Shown one piece after another: positions 9,901 through 17,063 of a DNA stretch of 25,842 bases. The position numbers and the translations under genes are program-made. Numbering within the stretch: position 1 is the stretch's first letter; every line of letters starts with the position of its first letter. The stretch spans positions 1-25,842 of the forward strand of contig DINU01000011.1 of assembly GCA_002426885.1 (NCBI GenBank), given 5' to 3'. The stretch comes from Patescibacteria group bacterium UBA5532 (lineage in GTDB: Bacteria > Patescibacteriota > Gracilibacteria > BD1-5 > UBA2023). The notes under the pieces are model-generated. The model made no database searches and had not been told where the DNA came from. It saw only the letters and a list, made by a program, of their open reading frames with translations.

Positions 9901-10996
9901 GGGTATCGGTGCTCTCGGAAATCGAGAGCTCTATAAGTGGTGGTGAGCTATGGAGTCGACCCTGGGAAAGACCCAGAATCCAAAAGATCAGTGTCTTCCA
10001 TTTATCTTCGCAGTCGGTGGTTTCTCGAAGTTCCTTGACTCGAGTGAACAACAGAAGATAAAATGATTCGCGGAATCAGATGTATCATTTCATGCCTATG
10101 CATTTCTGAAGAATAATACACTGAACGAGAAATATCTCACTGTTGTCCGTCTTGCTCTCAGAGATATGTGATGAGATGAGCTAGTAAAAGAATTTGATAA
10201 AATCCGAGCAAAGCTTCAGCCAGGAACACCAGATAATGAGTTCCAATCGGCAGTTGGAAAAATGCGTGCATTCTGGGAAGCAAACTGTGATAAATGACTC
10301 CATGATATGCTCCAGGGACAGAATGGATGGCTCACCACAAAGGCACAAGATGCAAAACATAAAGCACCTATAGGAAATTATCTAGAGGCTTGGAAAAATG
10401 GAACTTTTATGCAAGCATGAACGACTCCCAATAAGACAAATGGATGGTATGAGCAATATGGATGGAGTAACAATATGATACCAGCGTTTAGTGAGGAACC
10501 AGATGCATGGGGGTATCGCTCTCTCAAGCACATGCTAGAAAAGATACATTTTAGAGGAGGAAGTTATAATCGTGCCAATATTGACTCCGAGACTGTAGAG
10601 CGTCTCTGGTGGCCGATCATAAATTATATGACCTCAGAAAAAGGATTTAAGGATATTAGCTCCTATTGATCAAATGAAGCGATGAGAAAGAAACAATTTC
10701 TACTCTTCCGAAAGGAAATTATATACTATCTATCTCAGGGTTTTCAAGCACGATTTGAAATAGGAAAACTCACCTCACAGGCCGAAAAGGACAAAGCAAT
10801 ACAAGGTTACCTAGATGATTATACTATTCTGCACGACCTGAGGAAGATGGGGATCGACCCGAAAGTTATTTTTATGCAAGACTTGGAGCAAAAGAATGAA
10901 GAAAGTGACTATCAGGCATGGTCTGGGGGGACTGTAGCAGATACCGTGAAACGTACTCAGGGGCTCACCACAAAAACTCTTAATCCTGATGTATAG
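6944..10996 (+). CDS. Very large protein of unknown family (1350 aa)
   Basis: I do not recognise this protein. One frame stays open for 4053 bp with about 20 TGA codons read as Gly and ends at TAG 10994-10996. The frame is supported by GGN codons beside TGA, for example PPGG-PNHQ at codons 11-12 where the second Gly is TGA. The N-terminus is a Pro/Gly-rich tail (MTNSPPGAPPGGPNHQS); there is no signal peptide and no clear membrane segment, so it is probably cytoplasmic. The middle is mixed alpha/beta, including a small beta-rich domain around FFYYELQKG/VFQKYDGKGKPVGGVEWFSF-like strands. From about residue 730 on it is mostly helical with many charged residues and repeated Trp. No Walker, HUH, HNH, DDE or protease motif was found. 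It has its own promoter and lies between the VirD4-like gene and the PrgI/TraC-like genes, so a link to the secretion apparatus is conceivable but unproven. Confidence 0.85.
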
Positions 10997-11015
10997 ATAT
11001 TTCATCAGAGAGAAT

Positions 11016-11387
11016 CTATGCGAAGAACTGCATCATATCCCGTACATGCCAGACACGATGTCCTCACATTTCGTTCGGCATGAGTGCGACATAGTCGAAT
11101 CGGCAGGTATCGATGGAAATATGCTTTTTCGAGGCGTAGATCTGCGCCGTACGAATCAGAGAGAGCTGTTTTTTCTTCGTGATCGTCTCGAGCGGATGCC
11201 CATGAGACATGCCCCGCCGATATCGCACTTCGATAAAGACGATCTGGTGCGTCTCAGGATCAGTCGCGATGATATCGATCTCTCCACCGAAGACTGAGTA
11301 ATTTCTCTCGAGAATGATAAATCCTTTCCCCTCAAGATAGCGAAGTGCGACCTGCTCGCCATAATCCCCTGTTTTTCGGCGTGACAT
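11016..11387 (-). CDS. yraN: YraN/UPF0102 family endonuclease-like protein
   Basis: The 123-aa protein is of normal family length and starts MSRRKTGDYGEQVALRYLEGKGF. The family core is visible: GEQVA, FIILERNYSVFGGEIDIIA and IVFIEVRYRR, the PD-(D/E)XK-like fold with Glu, Asp and ExR in order. The family is annotated as a putative Holliday-junction-type nuclease; its biological role is not established. A TGA-Gly lies near the C-terminus (NEMG-HRVWHVRDMM), and true stop TAG is at 11016. The start is chosen at 11387 because it matches the family and is preceded by AATTTTTACCT. An upstream ATG at 11417 would add ten residues overlapping the end of the TraC-like gene. Confidence 0.88.
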
Positions 11388-11409
11388 AGGTAAAAATTCT
11401 GAAAAAAAT

Positions 11410-12135
11410 CTACGCAAGATCGAGCTTCTCTGGATTTACTTTCAGATCATTCTCGACATTTACACGAGGATTATAGTAGTTATAGAGGAGTTTTACGATA
11501 CCCTCTTTCTTCAGCTCTTCGCTCTGAAGCCCCATCGACTCGAGTGCGGTGCGGATGATCGAAACGCGCTCCTGATTTCACTTTCTGAGTGACTCGATCC
11601 GACGACGATTGGCACGGATATTACTCACATCGACGCCCTGATTCAGTGACTTCCAGAAGGACTGAAAAATCCCGATAAAATCCTGTTTTTTTACACTCTG
11701 ATCTGCTTCTTCATCATATGGCACGACGATATAAAAATCCTTACGCATAATCTGCGCAAGATCGATCAGATTCAGAAGAAAATCTATATATCGATAGGTC
11801 TGTTCTTGGAGTAGGCTATTCGACTGATTTACAGCGAGCATCTTGAGCTTATTGATATAGCTCTCGATGTCGACCTTCAGCGAGCGGACAATGATCTGGA
11901 TCGGGAAATTCAGTGTATTCAGAAATCGCTGATAGCTCACGAGGATTGCATCTTGTTCTTCGGTGGATTTCAGGTTAAAATTCAGAGAAAACACCTGCAC
12001 CACCATACGAGATGAGCCATCTTTCATGATGATACAGTTATCACGTATCTCAGAAAAAGGAAGATATCGCTGTGTACTCGCATCTTTTGCAGGTTTTTTT
12101 CCAGATTTTACACTCGGAGTGACGAGGTCAGCCAT
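11410..12135 (-). CDS. TraC-like (VirB4 N-terminal-like) protein
   Basis: This 241-aa protein resembles the TraC-like/VirB4 N-terminal domain found as a separate gene next to prgI in many CPR genomes. Features: RYLPFSEIRDNCIIMKDGSSRMVVQVFSLNF-type beta-strands near residues 23-53, then FLNTLNFPIQIIVRS, a helical block (residues 85-135), and FYIVVPYD. No Walker motif is present, so it is not the ATPase itself. Codon 186 is TGA (SLRK-G-NQERV). Stop is TAG at 11410. It starts nine bases after the prgI-like stop, with the spacer TTTTTCCCT identical to that between infC and rpmI, indicating an operon with the PrgI-like gene. The cognate VirB4 ATPase is not in the window. Confidence 0.75.
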
Positions 12136-12144
12136 AGGGAAAAA

Positions 12145-12558
12145 TTACAGTTTTTTCATTTTTTCTCGGATATCTACCGTATTCAGTCGTGATGCTTTTG
12201 GGGGCGTTTTTGCCTTCTTATCGTTCTGGAGGGAGACGTATCCGACGTCTATCTCCGTGTAACTGTCTGTTCCTTGAGACCAGAGTCGCTCGCGACTATT
12301 CAGCTCGAGACGGAGAAAATTCAGAAAAAGCGGGAGAAAAGTCATCTCAGAGACCCGCACGAGCGCGATCAGTATGCCGAGAATCGCGAATGGAGATGCG
12401 ATGACGAGTGCGACGACTGGAGAGAGCGATCCCTCGAGACTACGAAAAATCCCATACGTGAGTCATCCCCCGACCATCATGATCGTGAGCTGGCGAAGAG
12501 AGAGTCCGAGGACGATCACATCTTCATTTTCTATCTGTACTGGAATTTTATACTGCAT
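12145..12558 (-). CDS. PrgI family inner-membrane protein of a type IV secretion-like system
   Basis: The 137-aa protein begins MQYKIPVQIENEDVIVLGLS, the PrgI family signature, followed by two adjacent hydrophobic segments (about residues 22-42 and 49-68, with GLTYGIF and VVALVIASPFAILGILIAL) and a hydrophilic C-terminal half. PrgI proteins are VirB3-like partners encoded next to TraC/VirB4. Codon 32 is TGA (VGG-G-LTYG) within the first membrane segment. The gene is divergent from secF, with the two start codons about 120 bp apart, and is followed at nine bases by the TraC-like gene. Under the standard code only the C-terminal 71 residues are seen, which hides the family match. Confidence 0.82.
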
Positions 12559-12620
12559 AGACTTTTCGGTTAATATAACGAAATATATGTGAATCTGCAA
12601 GGATTTCTTGGTGTTTTCTT

Positions 12621-12648
12621 TTGACTTTCTGGTACTTCATCGTATAAA
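12621..12648 (+). promoter_or_regulatory. Sigma70-type promoter for secF
   Basis: TTGACT (12621-12626), a 16-bp spacer and TATAAA (12643-12648), with the start codon about 28 bp downstream behind a pyrimidine-rich leader lacking a Shine-Dalgarno. Confidence 0.75.
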
Positions 12649-12675
12649 TCTCTGCAGTTTCTTTTCTTTTCCTTT

Positions 12676-13638
12676 ATGTTTTCTTTCATCCAAAATCGGA
12701 ATACTTTTTATGGTATTGCTGGTGTACTGATTCTCATATCGTTCTTGGCGATTTTTTTCCTCCCAAAACAGCTCGGTATCGATCTGACAGGAGGACTCCA
12801 GCTCGAATACAGCTGTGATCCGGCGCGATGTGAGCTCGATCCCGTCAGAAATATCGTGGAGAATGCGAGTAAAACGACGACCTATAGCGGACAGACAGTC
12901 ATAAATGGATCGAATGTCTATCGAGTCTCATGAGTGAATACTGTCGTTATCGAGACTGGTTTCGAGCAAAAATGAGGCATGACTGACGCAGAGCTCGATG
13001 CACTCAAGACGCAATTTCGTGAAGATGTAACGGAGGCACTTTCCGCAAGTCAGGGATTTACGCTTGCTCGGAATATAAATATCGGGGAAACGTTCGGTGC
13101 GTATATCAAGAACTCGGCGATCTTCACACTGATTCTCGCGATCGTCGCGATATCGATCTATATCCAGTATGCCTTCCGCGGATCGATCGCGCATGTCTCG
13201 AGCTGGCCATTCGCTGTCGTAACAGGAGCGTCGCTCGTTCATGATATTATTATCGCTGTCGGACTCTACATTATCATCTCATATTTCTTCCCAGAGTATA
13301 AGATCGATACGTTCGCGCTCACGGCGATCCTGACTACACTCGGATACTCGATCAATGATACGATCGTCGTCATGGATCGTATCCGCTCCAATCTTCATGA
13401 GTCGAAAAAGGGGGTAAATATTGCGACGACTATCGATAACGCGATCACGAGTACATTGACACGTTCACTCTTCACGTCACTGACGATCCTGATCGTCCTC
13501 CTTGCGATGTTCTTCTTCGGACCTTCGACACTTCATGGATTCATGCTCGTGCTGATTCTCGGGACGATCGTCGGGACCTATTCTTCTGTCTGTATCGCGG
13601 CTCCACTTCTATACGATATCATAAAGTCGAAGAGATAA
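12676..13638 (+). CDS. secF: Protein-export membrane protein SecF
   Basis: SecF works with SecD to drive late steps of Sec-dependent export using the proton motive force. The 320-aa protein has the expected order: TM1 (YGIAGVLILISFLAIFF), the GIDLTGG motif, a periplasmic domain, and a C-terminal bundle of five helices with VVTGASLVHDIIIAVGLY and the diagnostic GYSINDTIVVMDRIR. Two TGA-Gly codons lie in the periplasmic domain (YRVS-G-VNTVV and FEQK-G-GMTD), so a standard-code ORF finder splits it into two. Length is normal for SecF (about 300 aa). secD is not adjacent within this window, and secF is monocistronic here with its own promoter and terminator, which is unusual because secDF is commonly an operon or fusion. 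Confidence 0.93.
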
Positions 13639-13654
13639 TCAGAGAAGAGAAAAG

Positions 13655-13686
13655 TAAAATCCCTGCTAAAGCAGGGATTTTTTATA
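13655..13686 (+). terminator. Rho-independent terminator of secF
   Basis: AAATCCCTGC-TAAA-GCAGGGATTTTTT. The symmetric A/T flanks mean it may also serve the convergent small gene at 13704. Confidence 0.9.
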
Positions 13687-13703
13687 TATTCTGAATGGTG
13701 CTC

Positions 13704-13934
13704 TTATCCGCGTAGATTCGTATCGGGAATCCCTTGCAGAAGCTCCTCTAGTCTGAGTTTTATGCCATCGAGTTTTTGTGATTCCTCTGGACTCATCGCT
13801 TCCGTACTAGCTAGTAAGTCCCGCACTCTCATGAGTAACACGTGCGCACATATTCCGGTGGCATCCTTGTCACGAAATGCCCAACTGAGAACCGCTTCCG
13901 CCTGACCAATGACTTCCTCGACTGACTGCGTCAT
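13704..13934 (-). CDS. Small protein of unknown function (76 aa)
   Basis: I do not recognise this protein. It is acidic and helical (MTQSVEEVIGQAEAVLSWAFRD..., ...KLDGIKLRLEELLQGIPD), without membrane segment or Cys pairs, and uses no TGA. Support comes from a good promoter 22 bp upstream of its ATG and a shared terminator just past its TAA. It could be a small cytosolic regulator or structural protein; no function is implied. Confidence 0.6.
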   Translation of the reverse strand: MTQSVEEVIGQAEAVLSWAFRDKDATGICAHVLLMRVRDLLASTEAMSPEESQKLDGIKLRLEELLQGIPDTNLRG

Positions 13935-13955
13935 AGAATTTTTTAAGAGACTCCA

Positions 13956-13983
13956 ATTATAACGCAGGACGAAAAAATAGCAA
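13956..13983 (-). promoter_or_regulatory. Sigma70-type promoter for the 76-aa gene
   Basis: On the minus strand TTGCTA, a 16-bp spacer and TATAAT (13956-13961). The -35 box abuts the glyS stop codon region (13984). Confidence 0.6.
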
Positions 13984-15438
13984 CTATACTATCCGCCCCT
14001 GAACCCATGCGACGAGATTATCGATCGCGACGATCTCCTGCTCTCCTGAGTCTCGATGACGGATCGTCACCTGTCATTGCTCATAGTTCTCTGGCTCGAC
14101 GGCGATCGAGAACGGTACACCGATCGCATCCATACGATGATAACGTTTCCCGATCGTCCCAGTCTCACTGTATTCACACATAAAGTGCGGAGCGAGCTTC
14201 GTATAGAGTGCCTGTGCTTCTGGTGCGAACTTCTTCACGAGTGGAAGGATCGCGACTTTGATCGGAGCGACGCGAGGTGCGAAGCGCAGAACCACACGAT
14301 TTCCCTCTTCTGTCTCGACTTCATCATATGCTGAGAGGAGTGTCGCAAGAAAAAGTCGTGTCAGACCGACTGCTGGCTCGATCACATAGGGGATAAATTT
14401 CTGATTCGTATACGGATCAAAATACGAGAGATCCTGCTTCGACTCTCCCATATGTGCCTTCAGATCGAAGTCGGTCCGATCAGCGATACCCCAGAGTTCT
14501 CCCCATCAGAATGGAAATCGATACTCAATATCGGTCGTACCAGCAGAGTAGTGTGAGAGCTCTTCTGGCTCATGATCACGCATACGAAGAGAAGATTCCC
14601 CGATACCGATCACATCCATGAGAAAATTCTTGCAGAAATTTTTCCAGTATGTGTGTACTTCTCGATGCTTCCCAGGAGCGATACTCTCTGGCTCACAGAA
14701 GTACTCCATCTCCATCTGTTCGAACTCACGGGTGCGGAAGATGAAATTCCCTGGCGTGATCTCATTACGGAACGATTTTCCGATCTGTGCGACTCCGAAT
14801 GGGACTTTCTGACTCGTGGAACGAACAACATTCTGAAAGTTCACGAATATTCCTTGTGCTGTCTCAGGACGAAGGTAAATCGTCGATGAAGAATCCTCTG
14901 TGACTCCCTGAAATGTACGGAACATGAGGTTAAATTTTTTCGCATCCGTCCAGTCTCCCGGCTCTCCTGTAATCGGATTTTTTACTGATTCTCATCGCAT
15001 GACCGCAGTCTGCTGTTCGAGTGGCCATGATTCTGGGACGAGATTCACGACACCGTATTTTTCCTGAAAATATCCGAGCAGGGCATCGCGTCATTCCGTG
15101 CGAAGTGCCATTTCTTCGATCAGTGCTTCGAGGAGTTTATCCGCTCGAAATCGTTCTTTCGTATTCCGATCGTCGATCAGCGGATCAGAAAAACCTCCCA
15201 CATGTCCCGATGCGACCCATACCTGCGGATTCATCAGGATCGCAGAATCGAGCAAGACCATATCCTGTCGTTTCTGGACAAATTCTCGAATCCAGAGATT
15301 TTTTATATTCTCCTTCAGAAGAATACCGACTGGACCATAGTCCCACGCATTTGCGAGTCATCCATAGATTTCGGATCATTGGAAGACGAATCCGTGCGTC
15401 TTCGCGAATGTCACGAGTGTCTGCATATCTTTTACCAT
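13984..15438 (-). CDS. glyS: Glycyl-tRNA synthetase (alpha2 type)
   Basis: This 484-aa class II synthetase charges tRNA-Gly and in this organism must also charge the UGA-reading tRNA-Gly. N-terminal GFVFQGSEIYGGLANAWDYGP (residues 16 on) is the family signature; codons 21 and 27 are TGA, and residue 27 is the second Gly of the conserved YGG. Motif 2 region IYLRPETAQGIFVNF and FRNEITPGNFIFRTREFEQMEMEYF follow, then FPF-G-WGELWGIADRTDFDL with TGA (14506-14508) at the conserved Gly, PYVIEPAVGLTR (motif 3), and a C-terminal anticodon-binding domain. Further TGAs occur at TEG-RDAL, VMRG-ESV and EQG-QVT. The standard-code view shows only two unconnected pieces. The gene has its own promoter and a T-box leader, and lies downstream of rplI-ruvX. 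Confidence 0.95.
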
Positions 15439-15457
15439 ACAGAAAAAATGAAGAAAT

Positions 15458-15480
15458 AAAAAAAGACCCGCGAAGGTCTT
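15458..15480 (-). terminator. Conditional terminator of the glyS T-box
   Basis: AAGACC-TTCGCG-GGTCTT followed by seven T on the minus strand, 20 bp before the glyS ATG. Confidence 0.85.
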
Positions 15481-15597
15481 GGGATCCGAGAATTCGGACG
15501 GTTCCACCCAAGTTCCTGTCTCTCAGACAGACAACTCTTACTATATTCTCTTTTTCTCTCTGGGCGCCACCCCATGTCATAGAAGCAGAAGAATATG
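15458..15597 (-). promoter_or_regulatory. T-box riboswitch leader of glyS
   Basis: The minus-strand leader contains GGGTGGAACCG (15499-15509), a close match to the T-box consensus. Its bulge TGGA can pair with a tRNA 3' end UCCA, fitting the U73 discriminator usual in bacterial tRNA-Gly. Upstream lie a possible Stem I (base helix 15543-15549 with 15590-15596) and a hairpin CTGTCT-GAG-AGACAG (15516-15530) in the Stem III position. Downstream, TTGGG can pair with CCCAA as antiterminator, in competition with the terminator AAGACC/GGTCTT plus T7 (15458-15480). Uncharged tRNA-Gly should favour readthrough into glyS. The specifier codon cannot be assigned securely; a GGC sits in a GGG-TGGCG-CCC loop. 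Confidence 0.85.
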
Positions 15598-15602
15598 AGC
15601 TG

Positions 15603-15629
15603 ATTATAGCAGGAAATGCTCGATGTCAA
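15603..15629 (-). promoter_or_regulatory. Promoter of the glyS leader
   Basis: On the minus strand TTGACA (15624-15629) and a perfect TATAAT (15603-15608) with a slightly short 15-bp spacer. Predicted transcription starts near 15597, exactly before Stem I of the T-box. Confidence 0.75.
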
Positions 15630-15677
15630 ATATTTCCACTCTTCGAGCAAGCAAGCAAAGGGGAAATATCCGCTATT

Positions 15678-16070
15678 TTAACGAGAATCCTCGAGATATC
15701 GCTCGAGGATAAGCCGTGCAGACTCGCTGTCGATGTCGCCCTGCGTATTATCCGATGCGAAGTTCATACGTGCCTCCGCACTCGTCAGTCCTTCATCGAC
15801 GAGGATGATCGGAAAAGGAAAATGCTCCCGAAGTTGTTCCTGAAAGAGTAAAACACGTCGTCCGTGCGCACTCTGTGATCCATCGATATTATAGGGCATT
15901 CCGAGGATAATCCGCACATTTTCGCGCTCTCCGATACACGTGTGAAGCGCTGGGAAAATATCTCCCGTGGGAACCGTCTTCCATGCGAATGCAAAACCTG
16001 ATTCCGCATATGCGATCCCAGACTTCTTCGTGCCATAATCGATCGCGATGAGTCGAGGAGAATTTTGCAT
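15678..16070 (-). CDS. ruvX: Putative pre-16S rRNA nuclease / Holliday junction resolvase-like RuvX (YqgF)
   Basis: The 130-aa RNase H-like protein has the family motifs LIAIDYGTKKSGIAYAE (first catalytic Asp), RIILGMPYNIDGSQSAHG, and LVDEGLTSAEAR (second acidic residue), with DSESARLILERYLE at the end. YqgF proteins process the 5' end of 16S rRNA and were earlier proposed as resolvases. No TGA is used. The start follows the rplI stop by two bases, so the two are translationally coupled. Confidence 0.92.
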   Translation of the reverse strand: MQNSPRLIAIDYGTKKSGIAYAESGFAFAWKTVPTGDIFPALHTCIGERENVRIILGMPYNIDGSQSAHGRRVLLFQEQLREHFPFPIILVDEGLTSAEARMNFASDNTQGDIDSESARLILERYLEDSR

Positions 16071-16072
16071 GG

Positions 16073-16537
16073 CTACGACTTCGCGATAATCTCGACATGC
16101 ACCTTGACAAAGACTTCGCGTCCGAGATTCAGGATGACATCATGCACACCGACGTCTTTCAGCTTGTGACCCGCTGGAAGCTGGATATGTTTTTTCTCGA
16201 GAGTGATATGATGGCTCTTCGCGATCTTCTCGATGATCTCTTTTTCTCAGACTCATCCGAATATCTTCGATCCACTTCCCGCGAGCACGAACTGAATCGT
16301 CTGTCCGTGAAGCTGATCCCGAAGCGTGTAAATCTCCTCGGCGATCATGCGCGACATATCTCATTGTTTTTTCCGTTTTGCCTCGATCTCGGCGAGAAGT
16401 GCTGGTGTGACCTCGCGAACGAGTCCCTTCGGGATGAGATAATTCCGTGCTTCCGACCGAGAGACCTCGATAATGTCTCCGGGTTTTCCTTTATTTGCGA
16501 TGCGAGTCAGGACCTCGACTTGGATTTTATCAGCCAT
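16073..16537 (-). CDS. rplI: 50S ribosomal protein L9 (bL9)
   Basis: The 154-aa protein begins MADKIQVEVLTRIANKGKPGDIIEVSRSEARNYLIPKGLV, the L9 N-domain; the C-domain runs KIFGGVGEKEIIEKIAKSHH to VILNLGREVFVKVHVEII. TGA codons fall after AKRKKQ and at two positions in the KIFGGVGEK loop, where other L9 proteins have SVT-like residues. In standard code only short fragments appear, so this gene is easily missed. It is the first gene of rplI-ruvX. ATG is directly preceded by AATTTTTTCCT. Confidence 0.93.
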
Positions 16538-16656
16538 AGGAAAAAATTATTTTCTGTATTGTATGAAAAAGACCCAAAACTGCAAAAAAAGCAAAAGAAA
16601 TTTTGACTTTCTATTCTATTCGATACAATCTTCTCACTTTTCGAATACTTTTCCTT

Positions 16657-16731
16657 TGGGGATTCGCCAAGTGGTAAGGCTCCAGACTCTGAATCTGGCA
16701 TTCGGGGGTTCGAATCCCTCATCCCCAGCCA
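16657..16731 (+). tRNA. tRNA-Gln (anticodon CUG)
   Basis: Acceptor TGGGGAT/ATCCCCA, discriminator G and encoded CCA. The anticodon stem CCAGA/TCTGG closes the loop CTCTGAA (anticodon CUG), and the T-loop is TTCGAAT. The 5' U and G73 are typical of tRNA-Gln. Its 3' end is the left boundary of the helicase island, as expected for a tRNA-targeted integration site. Confidence 0.96.
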
Positions 16732-16814
16732 ATCTGTATAAAAACATTCCCGCACAAGCAAGTGTATAAATTCCGAAGTATTGATGGATTTCGAATCTGA
16801 AATACGCCAAGTGA
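16725..16814 (+). repeat. 90-bp direct repeat, left copy (candidate attL)
   Basis: It starts at the CCAGCCA end of tRNA-Gln and runs to GCCAAGTGA. It matches 21066-21155 at 88 of 90 positions. Confidence 0.9.
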
Positions 16815-16869
16815 GAGAAAGAGTGAATGATTTCATTCTTTCAGTGATCGAATCCCTCATCCACAGCCA
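16802..16869 (+). pseudogene. Degenerate tRNA-Gln-like relic
   Basis: ATACGCCAAGTGAG at the start resembles the D-arm of tRNA-Gln, and TCGAATCCCTCATCCACAGCCA at 16848-16869 equals its T-loop/acceptor end apart from one base. The middle is replaced by a hairpin (GAAAGAGTGAA/TTCATTCTTTC, 16815-16840), so no 7-base anticodon loop can form. Confidence 0.6.
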
Positions 16870-16939
16870 TAAAAAATCGAGCTCAAGAGACCATGTTGCC
16901 TCTTGTTTCATATAACACTCAGTTTCCGACAAAAACACG

Positions 16940-16980
16940 AAGGAACTTTCCGATTTAGGGAGTTCCTTTCTTTCTTTCTT
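16940..16980 (+). terminator. Rho-independent terminator downstream of tRNA-Gln
   Basis: AAGGAACT/AGTTCCTT hairpin followed by TTCTTTCTTTCTTTTTT on the plus strand. It could end the tRNA-Gln transcript; in the other direction it may also stop the helicase mRNA. Confidence 0.65.
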
Positions 16981-17063
16981 TTTTGTTTCCTTGTGGAAAG
17001 TGAATGAGGGGGCATCCTCGTGAATTTTGGGATACTTCAATGTAAGCTGAAGGAAAAATAAAA

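Noticed and set aside
15021..15851. Plus-strand open frame of 276 codons
   Set aside because: It runs antisense through glyS, its T-box leader and the end of ruvX; no domain is visible.
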